Below, in pieces: positions 42,587-50,388 of a DNA stretch of 64,000 bases. The stretch spans positions 49,453 through 113,452 of IMG/VR virus record IMGVR_UViG_3300011113_000396; one strand, given 5' to 3'. The notes beneath the pieces were generated by a model that did not search any database, was not told where the DNA came from, and saw only the letters and a program-made list of their open reading frames with translations. Each line of letters opens with the position of its first letter. Position 1 is the first letter of the stretch. The translations under genes were made by a program, and so were the position numbers. Origin of the DNA: a virus.

Positions 42587-44350
42587 ATGCAATTACCGAC
42601 CCCATACCAGAGTTTTATCCATTCTTCGCGTTATGCTCGTTGGATAGAGGCAGAATCGCGCAGAGAATCGTGGTCAGAGACTGTTTCTCGTTATTTTAAT
42701 TTCTTCGAAGAACATTTGAAGAATAACTGCAACTACAAACTTCCCAAGGAACTACGAAAGGAACTTGAAGCTGCCGTGCTCAATCTAGAAGTCATGCCAT
42801 CCATGCGTTGTCTCATGACCGCAGGAGAGGCACTTGAGCGCGATCATGTGGCTGGATATAATTGCTCATACGTTTCTACAAACAAAGTTCGTTCTTTTGA
42901 TGAAATTTTATATATCCTTATGTGCGGAACCGGTGTCGGGTTTTCCGTAGAAAGGGAATTCGTTGAAAAACTTCCTACTATTGCTGAAGAATTTACAGAT
43001 AGCGATTCACTCATTGTGGTTGAAGATTCTAAGATCGGTTGGGCTAAAGCCTACAAAGAACTATTCTCGCTACTTATTGGTGGTCAGATACCGCGATGGG
43101 ACATTTCAAAAATTCGCCCTGCGGGAGCGAGACTTAAGACCTTTGGTGGACGAGCGTCAGGACCTGAACCTCTGGAAGACCTTTTCCGCTTTACCGTTGA
43201 AACCTTCCGTAAGGCAGCTGGTCGTAAACTCACGACGGTCGAATGCCACGATATCGTATGCAAAATTGCTGAAATCGTCGTTGTAGGTGGCGTTCGTCGT
43301 TCTGCTCTCATCTCTCTATCGTCACTTGACGATGACCGTATGCGTAATGCAAAGAGCGGTGCATGGTGGGAGAACAATGGTCAACGCGCACTAGCAAACA
43401 ACTCTGCCTCATACAAGAGCAAGCCAGACATGGAAACCTTCATGGACGAATGGGTTGCACTTGTCAAGAGCAAGAGCGGTGAGCGTGGTATCTTCAATCG
43501 TCAGGCCGCAAAGAACCAGATCAAGCGTCTTGGTGATCGTCGCAATCCAAACTATGACTTCGGAACCAATCCTTGCTCAGAAATTATTTTGCGTGATCGT
43601 GAGTTCTGCAACCTATCTGAAGTCGTGATTCGTGCTGACGATACTCCAGATACTCTTGCTCGTAAGGTTCGTCTTGCTACCATTCTTGGTACATTCCAGT
43701 CAACTCTTACAAAGTTCCGCTACCTGTCAAGCGATTGGCAGAAGAACTGTGAAGAAGAGCGTCTGCTTGGTGTGTCTCTGACTGGTATCATGGATAACGA
43801 GATCACTAATGGTCGTGCGGGTGATCTACCAGATCTACTTGAGCATCTACGCCATGTCGCGGTGGATACTAACAAGGAGTATGCTCATAAGCTAAAAATC
43901 AACGAGTCTGCTGCAATCACTTGCGTCAAACCTTCAGGGTGTGGAACTTTAGACACTAAAATTAAAACTACAAATGGTATTATGTCATTTGCTGAGATAT
44001 TTGAATTCTGTGGAAAAGATCCAGAAAATCTATTAGAGGGATCGTGGGTACAACCACCTGTTGAATTGTTTGTATATGATCAAAACGACGATCTAAGAAA
44101 GGTTACAAATCTCTATGTAAAGGGTATGTCACCCGTATTTGAGATTGAAGATGAACACGGTAATGTTTATAAATTTTCACCAGAACATAAATTACTGACC
44201 AATAATGGTTGGAAGTGTATGCGAGAATTAACTACAGATGACTACATCATGTCATTTGATCCTCTTGAAAATCTTAAAACACTATATACTAGTGGTGTAT
44301 TAAACCAAGAGGAAGTTAATGAATCGAAAGAAAATAAGACGTTATTATAA
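42587..44350 (+). CDS. nrdJ: Class II (B12-dependent) ribonucleotide reductase N-part fused to N-half of split intein
   Basis: 587 residues from ATG 42587 (AAGGAAA upstream): 451 residues of NrdJ, then 136 of intein. NrdJ part: MCGTGVGFSVEREFVEKLP near residue 110, GGVRRSALISLSSLDDD near 225, the active-site NPCSEIILRDREFCNLSEVV near 320 and the break after ITCVKPSG. Intein: Cys452 starts block A (CGTLDTKIKTTNG) and block B is FSPEHKLLTNNGW with ExxH-type His. The frame ends 31 nt inside the downstream HNH gene. It converts ribonucleoside triphosphates to deoxy forms only after trans-splicing. Confidence 0.95.
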   Translation: MQLPTPYQSFIHSSRYARWIEAESRRESWSETVSRYFNFFEEHLKNNCNYKLPKELRKELEAAVLNLEVMPSMRCLMTAGEALERDHVAGYNCSYVSTNKVRSFDEILYILMCGTGVGFSVEREFVEKLPTIAEEFTDSDSLIVVEDSKIGWAKAYKELFSLLIGGQIPRWDISKIRPAGARLKTFGGRASGPEPLEDLFRFTVETFRKAAGRKLTTVECHDIVCKIAEIVVVGGVRRSALISLSSLDDDRMRNAKSGAWWENNGQRALANNSASYKSKPDMETFMDEWVALVKSKSGERGIFNRQAAKNQIKRLGDRRNPNYDFGTNPCSEIILRDREFCNLSEVVIRADDTPDTLARKVRLATILGTFQSTLTKFRYLSSDWQKNCEEERLLGVSLTGIMDNEITNGRAGDLPDLLEHLRHVAVDTNKEYAHKLKINESAAITCVKPSGCGTLDTKIKTTNGIMSFAEIFEFCGKDPENLLEGSWVQPPVELFVYDQNDDLRKVTNLYVKGMSPVFEIEDEHGNVYKFSPEHKLLTNNGWKCMRELTTDDYIMSFDPLENLKTLYTSGVLNQEEVNESKENKTLL

Positions 44351-45042
44351 GGAAAATAAAGGACCAATACCAAAAGGATATGAAATACATCACATAATTC
44401 CTCTTTACGAGGGAGGATCAAATGATATTTCAAATCTAATAGCACTTTCATTTGAAGATCATAAAAAAATACACCATGAAAGATATTTAAAAAATGGTAA
44501 TGTTAGAGATTTGATGGCTAGTAAAATTGGAATATCATCTTCTCAACTAAAACTAGAAAAATGTAGATTGGGTGGTAAAAAAGGCGCAGAAACGCAAATA
44601 AAAAATAAAATTGGAATTCACTCTCAAACAAAAGAAGAAAGATTGATATTAGCGTCCAAGGGTGGTAAACGAGGAGCATTTACTCAATCGAAATGGCAAT
44701 CTGAATTTGGAAAACGGGGTGGAATCAAAAATAAAGGTTTTGTTTGGTTGACTAATGGTATTGATAATATTAAATATACAAAAAAACAACAACAATTAAA
44801 AAGCATAAAACAGTTCATTGAAGAAAATAAAGACTATAGAATAGGAAGAACAGAACCTAAACTCATCTGTTCTGTGTGTGGAAAACAATTAAACGCAAGA
44901 GCAATCGGAAGATTTCATAACGAAAGGTGTAAACATGGTAAAAATAAAATCAATTAAAAAACTTTCACCCGAATTTATGGTCGATATAGAGGTAGAGGGT
45001 ACTCACTCATATCAACTATCCAACGGATGGATTTCTCACAAT
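43940..45042 (+). mobile_element. Fractured-gene insertion in nrdJ: IntN, HNH gene, IntC
   Basis: IntN codons 43940-44347, HNH gene 44319-44957 on the same strand, IntC codons 44935-45042. Joined exteins read ITCVKPSG then TVSQLVDAASG, which matches uninterrupted class II reductases. Cys1, block-B His, His-Asn end and Thr+1 are present. HNH overlaps IntN by 32 nt and IntC by 23 nt. Confidence 0.93.
44319..44957 (+). CDS. HNH homing endonuclease inside fractured nrdJ
   Basis: 212 residues. HNH core YEIHHIIPLYEGGSNDISN near residue 21. Gly/Lys motifs GGKKGAETQIKNK and FGKRGGIKNKGFVWLTNG are typical of this phage homing group. The C-terminus LICSVCGKQLNARAIGRFH with NERC after it is a zinc finger also common there. 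GAGG 6 nt before the ATG. Same size as the uvsX HNH gene, but the sequence differs apart from the core. Confidence 0.92.
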   Translation: MNRKKIRRYYKENKGPIPKGYEIHHIIPLYEGGSNDISNLIALSFEDHKKIHHERYLKNGNVRDLMASKIGISSSQLKLEKCRLGGKKGAETQIKNKIGIHSQTKEERLILASKGGKRGAFTQSKWQSEFGKRGGIKNKGFVWLTNGIDNIKYTKKQQQLKSIKQFIEENKDYRIGRTEPKLICSVCGKQLNARAIGRFHNERCKHGKNKIN

Positions 45043-45612
45043 ACAGTTTCGCAACTTGTGGATGCTGCTTCGGGTATTCATGCTCGTCACGCTAGTTATT
45101 ACATTCGTCGTGTTCGCGCTGACCGTAAGGACCCAATCTGCCAGTTTATGATTGACAAGGGATTCCCTGCCGAGCCATGCGTAATGAAGCCAAACCATAC
45201 TATGGTCTTCTCATTCCCCATGAAGTCTCCTGAACATTGCATTACTCGTAATGACATGACCGCTCTTGAGCAGTTGCAACTCTGGCTAACATATCAACAG
45301 TACTGGTGCGAACATAAGCCAAGCGTTACCATCACTGTTCGTGATGAGGAGTGGATGGAAGTCGGGGCGTGGGTATATTCTCACTTCGATGAGATCAGCG
45401 GTATTTCGTTCCTTCCGCACTCAGATCATACTTATCGTCAGGCTCCCTATGAAGATTGCACTAGAGAGCAATACGAGGCACTTTTGAATAAGATTCCATC
45501 AACAGTGGATTGGTCAGAACTGTCTAAGTATGAAAAGGAAGACAACACCACTGGCACACAAACATTCAGTTGCACTGCTGGCTCATGTGAGCTAGTAGAT
45601 TTGACTAAATAA
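44935..45612 (+). CDS. nrdJ: C-half of split intein fused to class II RNR C-terminal part
   Basis: 225 residues: a 36-residue IntC (FMVDIEVEGTHSYQLSNG as block F, WISHN as block G), then 189 residues of NrdJ starting at Thr37. The extein has TVSQLVDAASGIHARHASYY near the junction and ends in TFSCTAGSCELVDLTK, the Cys-rich C-terminal tail that re-reduces the active site. The spliced reductase is 640 residues. AAAGGTG near the start gives its own ribosome binding site. Confidence 0.95.
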   Translation: MVKIKSIKKLSPEFMVDIEVEGTHSYQLSNGWISHNTVSQLVDAASGIHARHASYYIRRVRADRKDPICQFMIDKGFPAEPCVMKPNHTMVFSFPMKSPEHCITRNDMTALEQLQLWLTYQQYWCEHKPSVTITVRDEEWMEVGAWVYSHFDEISGISFLPHSDHTYRQAPYEDCTREQYEALLNKIPSTVDWSELSKYEKEDNTTGTQTFSCTAGSCELVDLTK

Positions 45613-45636
45613 ATTACAATTTAATATTACGCACTG

Positions 45637-45672
45637 GCGACCCTATCGGTAAAACGATAGGGTCGCTTTTTT
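45637..45672 (+). terminator. Intrinsic terminator after nrdJ
   Basis: Perfect 12-bp stem GCGACCCTATCG / CGATAGGGTCGC, 6-nt loop GTAAAA, and six T. It ends the long replication and nucleotide-metabolism block. Confidence 0.95.
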
Positions 45673-45673
45673 G

Positions 45674-45681
45674 CCTAAATA
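45674..45681 (+). promoter_or_regulatory. Possible late promoter CCTAAATA, 4 nt before start
   Basis: CCTAAATA follows the terminator by one base and lies 4 nt before ATG 45686. It has no stop codon function here, so the TAAATA is not explained by coding constraints. No ribosome binding site is present. Confidence 0.5.
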
Positions 45682-45685
45682 GTAT

Positions 45686-46246
45686 ATGATTGTAGCCGGA
45701 ATTGATTATTCTTTAACGTGTCCGTGCATTTGCATCTATAATGACTTCAATAAAAAGAAGGTATTTAAATTTGAAGATTGCATGTTTTTCTTTTTGACAG
45801 ACATCAAAAAATACGCTGATGTATTTTATAATAACATTCGCGGCGAGCTTTTTCCAAAATACGATAGCAGTTGCCAGAGGTACGATAGCATTTCAGATTG
45901 GGCGGTTGATTTGTTAATTGGATGTGATATGGTTGCAATTGAAGATTATGCTTATAATGCTAAAGGAAGAGTATTTCATATAGCAGAAAATACTGGTATA
46001 TTGAAATATAAACTGTATCAAAAAGCCATTCCAATCGAAGTTGTACAGCCTACCGTTGTTAAGAAGTTCGCAACAGGTAAAGGTAACTCAGATAAGAATA
46101 ACATGTACAAGTTCTTTTTAATGGAAACGGCTGCTGATATCAAAGGAATCATTACTCCCGGAAAAGACGAATCGACCAATCCGGTTAGTGATGTGGTCGA
46201 TTCGTATTATATCTGTAAGCACTTATATAAAAGTATGATTACCTAA
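45686..46246 (+). CDS. RuvC-like Holliday junction resolvase (RNase H fold)
   Basis: 186 residues. N-terminal strand VAGIDYSLTCPCICIY with the first catalytic Asp7, MVAIEDYAYNAKGRVF near residue 92 with the second acid, and SDVVDSYYICKHL near residue 170 with the final Asp pair position. This is the RuvC/A22-type nuclease layout. It may replace T4 endonuclease VII (gp49) for resolving branched DNA before packaging, in keeping with a late-type box. Its 3' end overlaps the convergent minus-strand gene by 8 nt. Confidence 0.8.
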   Translation: MIVAGIDYSLTCPCICIYNDFNKKKVFKFEDCMFFFLTDIKKYADVFYNNIRGELFPKYDSSCQRYDSISDWAVDLLIGCDMVAIEDYAYNAKGRVFHIAENTGILKYKLYQKAIPIEVVQPTVVKKFATGKGNSDKNNMYKFFLMETAADIKGIITPGKDESTNPVSDVVDSYYICKHLYKSMIT

Positions 46247-48995
46247 CCGTTGGTGGGTTAATCGGTGAAGGTGGAACGACTGGTGATGAAGGCTTTATCT
46301 GAGCTTTCTCTAATTGTTCTCTAGCTGCTTTCTGCATAGCTTCTAAGTATGCTAATCTCGCTCTACCAGCAATTATGGCTGATTTTTGTATGTCAGTTTC
46401 TGATGTTAGTTCTCTACCTAAAAGACCAGCTTCTTCTAATTCATCGTAAAACTGTTTCTGGTATGAAGTTAAATCACCTGATGGTCTTACTTGAGCTGGC
46501 ATTTTTGGTTGTTTTAGTAATCTTTCTGTATCAGCTCTCAATCGATCTTGCTGTTCTTTTGAAAGATTTTTAGCTGATTCGTAGAATTCTTTCAAACTAC
46601 CTTGCATTTTTGGAGGTTGGAACATAGATCCTATGAGATGTACGCCAGCTTCAGCAGCTGTTGGAATTGCTAATGCTGCTGCTGCCATTTTAGGATATAA
46701 CCCCGGCATTCTAGCTAGTTGCTGCGATGCTCTAATAGAAAATGGAGTTGCTGCCATACCAACTCCAGCACCGACTAAATTGGTTGTAGCTGATGTGTCA
46801 GTACCAAGTCCTTTAGAAATAAAATCTATTGCCAATCCCTGAGCCGCGCTAGGCAACCCGCCTCTTAATATATTACCTTTAAATGTACCTCCACGCTCCA
46901 TCATACTTGCTAAAGTACCAGCAGTTCCATATGAAGTAGCACTTTGAGCTACATCTCTAACAGCTTGGTTTGGGCTATTTGGATCGAATCCAAATATGGA
47001 CCATTCCCCCACTTTCTCCATAGCGTAATCTGATCCTAGATTTGCACCTACAATCTTAGCAACGTCAAATACACCTTTACCAACTTTTAAGAGTTTTGCA
47101 TCTCTTTTATATGCAGAAGTTATTTCAGGTGCTTCTCCATACAACTCTCTTGCTCTAGCTAACAATTCAGCGTGTTCTGGGGTTGCTGCTGGAGCATCTA
47201 ATTTCATTTCTTTGCCCAATGGAGAAAGAGGTCTTGCAGAATCAGCAAAGGCAAATCTACCAGCAGATCTGTCAAATCTTAAAACCCCAGAATCAATCAT
47301 TTCTTCAACTGATAATGCTCTTGTTAAAGTACCTTGTGCAGCACTTGTCTCAAGAGTTGTAATTGTGGCTGGTCTTACCCTCCATTTATTTTGAGCAACA
47401 TCAAATTCATAACCCGATCCAATTTGAGAAAGTTGTCTTACTTGCTGAAGTGGAGTAAGCTCAGTCGATCCCCTTACTCTTTTGACTTTATATTCATTCT
47501 TGGCAGGATCATATTCAAATTCTGCATTAAAATATTCTTTTTCATCTAGAATTCCTAATGCTTCTTTTTGTCTCTCTCTGATGACAGCAGGATCGGTTGA
47601 TTTATAAGTAGTATCTAAATCAGCAAAAGTTTTCAAAAGTGGTGATGATCCAGTTTCATTGAATTGCAACTGATCAATCATTTTTCTTCTTACAACATCA
47701 GCAGCTGCTTCTGCTGGATCACCCATTAGAGCGGGTCTGCCTTGTCTAGCAATATCTGGATCTAATAATTTTGGATTTCCAAATTGCCGTGCAAGTTGAG
47801 TGACATCACCATATGCAGCATCAAAAATTGGCTCAAGTACTTGTCTTATCTTTGCCTTTTTATGTGCTTTGTAAATTTCTTGCATCTCTCTAAATTGACT
47901 GTCAGCCAAAGCCCTAATTCTAGGATCGATAGCTGTTCCCGGTCTAACCTGAGCTAAACCAGCTGCATCTACATCTTGTACAACGAATCCAGCCTGTTTA
48001 AGTTGATCTTCTAATTGTCTATATCTTTCGTACATAGATCCCGATGCGGGTGCTTTAGCCCTTTTACCACCGGGAATCGGATCTATTCCAGCTTCAACCC
48101 TAAAGTCCTTTTTCATAGAATCGGCGTTGATATATCGATCTACTGAAATAGCTTTTGGCTGTTGAATATCACCCTGAGAAGTTTTATATCGATCAGATAT
48201 TCTACCTTCATCGCGGGGTTCTATAATGCCACTAATCAATTGATCAAGTTGATATTCTCTATTTGCTGATCTGCGAGCCTTTAATTGATCCTTATATTTT
48301 GCAACTTCAGTTTTTAATTGTTTATCTTTGCCTGTATCTGGTAAGGATGCTAATACATCATCTAAAAATGAATCATCTAGCAAGTCAGGATTTATTGCTG
48401 CTGCCTGACGCATATAATTATCTGGATCTGTAAATTTTAAATTTTCTCCTGCGATTTGTTCAATACTTTCACCAGCTTTTAGTTGAGCTTTAGCCGCACT
48501 TGCTTTTGGTGGAGTCTTTGCTCTTGATCTTTTATCAAATTCAAGTTTTGAAGCCAAGACTAAAGGAGTTAATTGAGCCATTTCTTTTTCAATATACATG
48601 TCCTTTCGACCAGTGTCTTCAGCCGCAGCCACTTGTGTTCTCAAATTATTGATTAATAGCTCTTCGCCGCGAGTTAGTTCTCCGGGAAGGGGTGGTGCGC
48701 CATCATAAGGAGTACCCAATCCAATCGCATATGCACGTTTAGCTCTTCCCTCATCAGCATACATGTTGAGGAGATCTTCTTCAATTTCAGCCTGTTCTTT
48801 CGCGGCAAGAATATCTTTTCTTGCCTTTTCTAGTTGCACACTTCGTTCTTGAGTCTGTTGTGCTGCTCTGGGATCAAGCAATGGATTTGGCCTACCACCA
48901 GAACCAGTTAGCATAGCTTCTTGCTCTGTAAGCAAGGATCTTCTTTTTGTGAGTATAGCAGCGTTAATTAAAGAACGATGTGATTTATAATCCAT
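46239..48995 (-). CDS. Large late protein, probably virion-associated, unidentified
   Basis: 918 residues. The N-terminal two thirds are charged, rich in Lys, Arg, Gln and Ala with many helical heptad-like stretches. About residues 660-800 are Gly/Ala-rich and weakly hydrophobic (LVGAGVGMAATPFSI, YPKMAAAALAIPTAAEAG), and the C-terminus is Pro-rich. A perfect TATAAATA ends 5 nt before its ATG, so it is a late gene. Size, charge and an Ala/Gly-rich region would suit an internal head or ejected protein; I recognise no domain. Confidence 0.75.
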   Translation of the reverse strand: MDYKSHRSLINAAILTKRRSLLTEQEAMLTGSGGRPNPLLDPRAAQQTQERSVQLEKARKDILAAKEQAEIEEDLLNMYADEGRAKRAYAIGLGTPYDGAPPLPGELTRGEELLINNLRTQVAAAEDTGRKDMYIEKEMAQLTPLVLASKLEFDKRSRAKTPPKASAAKAQLKAGESIEQIAGENLKFTDPDNYMRQAAAINPDLLDDSFLDDVLASLPDTGKDKQLKTEVAKYKDQLKARRSANREYQLDQLISGIIEPRDEGRISDRYKTSQGDIQQPKAISVDRYINADSMKKDFRVEAGIDPIPGGKRAKAPASGSMYERYRQLEDQLKQAGFVVQDVDAAGLAQVRPGTAIDPRIRALADSQFREMQEIYKAHKKAKIRQVLEPIFDAAYGDVTQLARQFGNPKLLDPDIARQGRPALMGDPAEAAADVVRRKMIDQLQFNETGSSPLLKTFADLDTTYKSTDPAVIRERQKEALGILDEKEYFNAEFEYDPAKNEYKVKRVRGSTELTPLQQVRQLSQIGSGYEFDVAQNKWRVRPATITTLETSAAQGTLTRALSVEEMIDSGVLRFDRSAGRFAFADSARPLSPLGKEMKLDAPAATPEHAELLARARELYGEAPEITSAYKRDAKLLKVGKGVFDVAKIVGANLGSDYAMEKVGEWSIFGFDPNSPNQAVRDVAQSATSYGTAGTLASMMERGGTFKGNILRGGLPSAAQGLAIDFISKGLGTDTSATTNLVGAGVGMAATPFSIRASQQLARMPGLYPKMAAAALAIPTAAEAGVHLIGSMFQPPKMQGSLKEFYESAKNLSKEQQDRLRADTERLLKQPKMPAQVRPSGDLTSYQKQFYDELEEAGLLGRELTSETDIQKSAIIAGRARLAYLEAMQKAAREQLEKAQIKPSSPVVPPSPINPPTVR

Positions 48996-49000
48996 ACTAG

Positions 49001-49008
49001 TATTTATA
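49001..49008 (-). promoter_or_regulatory. Late promoter TATAAATA, 5 nt before start
   Basis: Exact T4 late consensus on the minus strand, then CTAGT and the ATG at 48995. In T4 the box spans -13 to -6, which would place +1 on the A of this ATG. Confidence 0.85.
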
Positions 49009-49534
49009 CTTTTCTACGCTTTTTTCTACGAAGCATAGTAAGTTTGTTTCTAGCAGGAACGGCTATTTCATCTGTTTCTGGGGGATATCCTAATCCCTGA
49101 ATACCACCCCCACTAACTGAGTTTGCTGGTACTCCACCACCTTCACCTTCTTCTTTCAATAAGGCTCTGATGGAAATATTTTTCTTCATAAATGTATCCT
49201 CAAGAAGATACATCGCGTCATCGTTAGTTAGATTGTAATTTTTTGATTCTGCAAGGAATAGATTAAGAAGGGATAAGAAATTCCCATACTGGGCTTGAAA
49301 TTTTGGATCGGGGACCATGTCAAAATAATATTTAATCTTTACTATAATCACCTCCAGAGGATCAGCATTTTTTTCATCAATAGCAACTTCTGGGGGTATT
49401 AAAAAGTTTCCATCGTTGTCTATGATACCTTTGCGGTAAAGATCTAATGATGTGTAATCTGAATTGATCATCTGCACGAATTTGTACATCGTGAACGGAC
49501 GAACATACGCACTTGCTGACATATAATTACTCAT
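49004..49534 (-). CDS. Conserved phage structural-type protein
   Basis: 176 residues. Begins SNYMSASAYVRPFTMYKFVQMI; the middle has NADPLEVIIVKIKYYFDMVPD; the C-terminus is Gly-rich then strongly basic (KLTMLRRKKRRKV). The following late promoter lies within its last codons. Overlaps the upstream gene by 8 nt. Probably a virion component; family unknown to me. Confidence 0.65.
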   Translation of the reverse strand: MSNYMSASAYVRPFTMYKFVQMINSDYTSLDLYRKGIIDNDGNFLIPPEVAIDEKNADPLEVIIVKIKYYFDMVPDPKFQAQYGNFLSLLNLFLAESKNYNLTNDDAMYLLEDTFMKKNISIRALLKEEGEGGGVPANSVSGGGIQGLGYPPETDEIAVPARNKLTMLRRKKRRKV

Positions 49535-49910
49535 TTGTTTTAAGCAACCTGTCTATTCTTGGGTCTGTTGGAATGGTTTGAATATTTACTTCTGAAATAA
49601 ATTTTGGGAGTAAATCGAGATCTACTAAAAAACTTTTAAGGAATGAATGATATTTTTTATCCAATTTAAAAAAGAGCATCTTGGCGGATGGCTCTTTTCC
49701 AAATACATTTGATAAAATGATAAGGTGATTTCTTATGAGGGTAATCTTGAGTTCTTTTTCAAATTCGAATTTACCAAATAATCTTTTAATGTACTTAATT
49801 CTTCGCAAATCATCAAAGAACTCGTCTTTGCTGATGCATGATGGGTTATTATATTTTTCTTTAGCGTATTGCTCAAAATTTATTTGATTGAGCACTTCAC
49901 CATCATGCAT
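49527..49910 (-). CDS. Conserved small phage protein
   Basis: 127 residues from ATG 49910, which overlaps the upstream stop by 8 nt; the frame extends further upstream but inside that gene, so a start at 49937 is the alternative. Segments NFEQYAKEKYNNPSC, DEFFDDLRRIKYIKRLFGKF and IRNHLIILSNVFGKEPSAKM are familiar from unnamed proteins in marine T4-like phages. All-helical, no catalytic motif. Confidence 0.7.
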   Translation of the reverse strand: MHDGEVLNQINFEQYAKEKYNNPSCISKDEFFDDLRRIKYIKRLFGKFEFEKELKITLIRNHLIILSNVFGKEPSAKMLFFKLDKKYHSFLKSFLVDLDLLPKFISEVNIQTIPTDPRIDRLLKTNE

Positions 49911-50388
49911 TGGGTGCGAGGAAGATATCAAGGACATAAAGTTTTCTCTTATTCTTCGAAACATTAATATGAAGATCCATACCCACGCCACCATTGAATT
50001 CCTTGATACCATCGGTCATTAAGAATCCATCTTTGAGAAGATCATGCTCAGGTGAGGTTCCAAATGTTCCACCATATCTTGTAATTGGGAAAACATTTTC
50101 ACCAACATTTAGTGGAGTCTGCATGGTAAAGTTAAAATCAATACCTACAAGATTCAATTTTGCTCTTAGAAGAGCGATTGCACCCTTTGGATCAATATAG
50201 TCTCTTGATCCGAAAGCATTGAGGAACGCATTTACTCTTTCAAATTGTTCCCCGTTTTCAATTCTAAAGGCTCCAAAATCTGAAACGGCAGATCTTGTGG
50301 TTCTTGTGGGTTCGCCGGGTTGACCGAGGCCACCAGCGAAATAGTCTTCGTTTTCGAAAAGTTTTTGTGTTAGATCTTTAAATTTCAT
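49903..50388 (-). CDS. Conserved small phage protein, structural-type
   Basis: 161 residues. N-terminal MKFKDLTQKLFENEDYFAGG, then a beta-rich region ending in MDLHINVSKNKRKLYVLDIF. It starts in a 4-nt overlap with the intein-containing gene and sits in a coupled operon. Role unknown, likely head or neck associated. Confidence 0.65.
   Translation of the reverse strand: MKFKDLTQKLFENEDYFAGGLGQPGEPTRTTRSAVSDFGAFRIENGEQFERVNAFLNAFGSRDYIDPKGAIALLRAKLNLVGIDFNFTMQTPLNVGENVFPITRYGGTFGTSPEHDLLKDGFLMTDGIKEFNGGVGMDLHINVSKNKRKLYVLDIFLAPNA

Noticed and set aside
46239-46275. Bidirectional terminator between the RuvC-like gene and the minus-strand block
   Set aside because: Only a 5-bp TAACC/GGTTA stem without a T tract is present.
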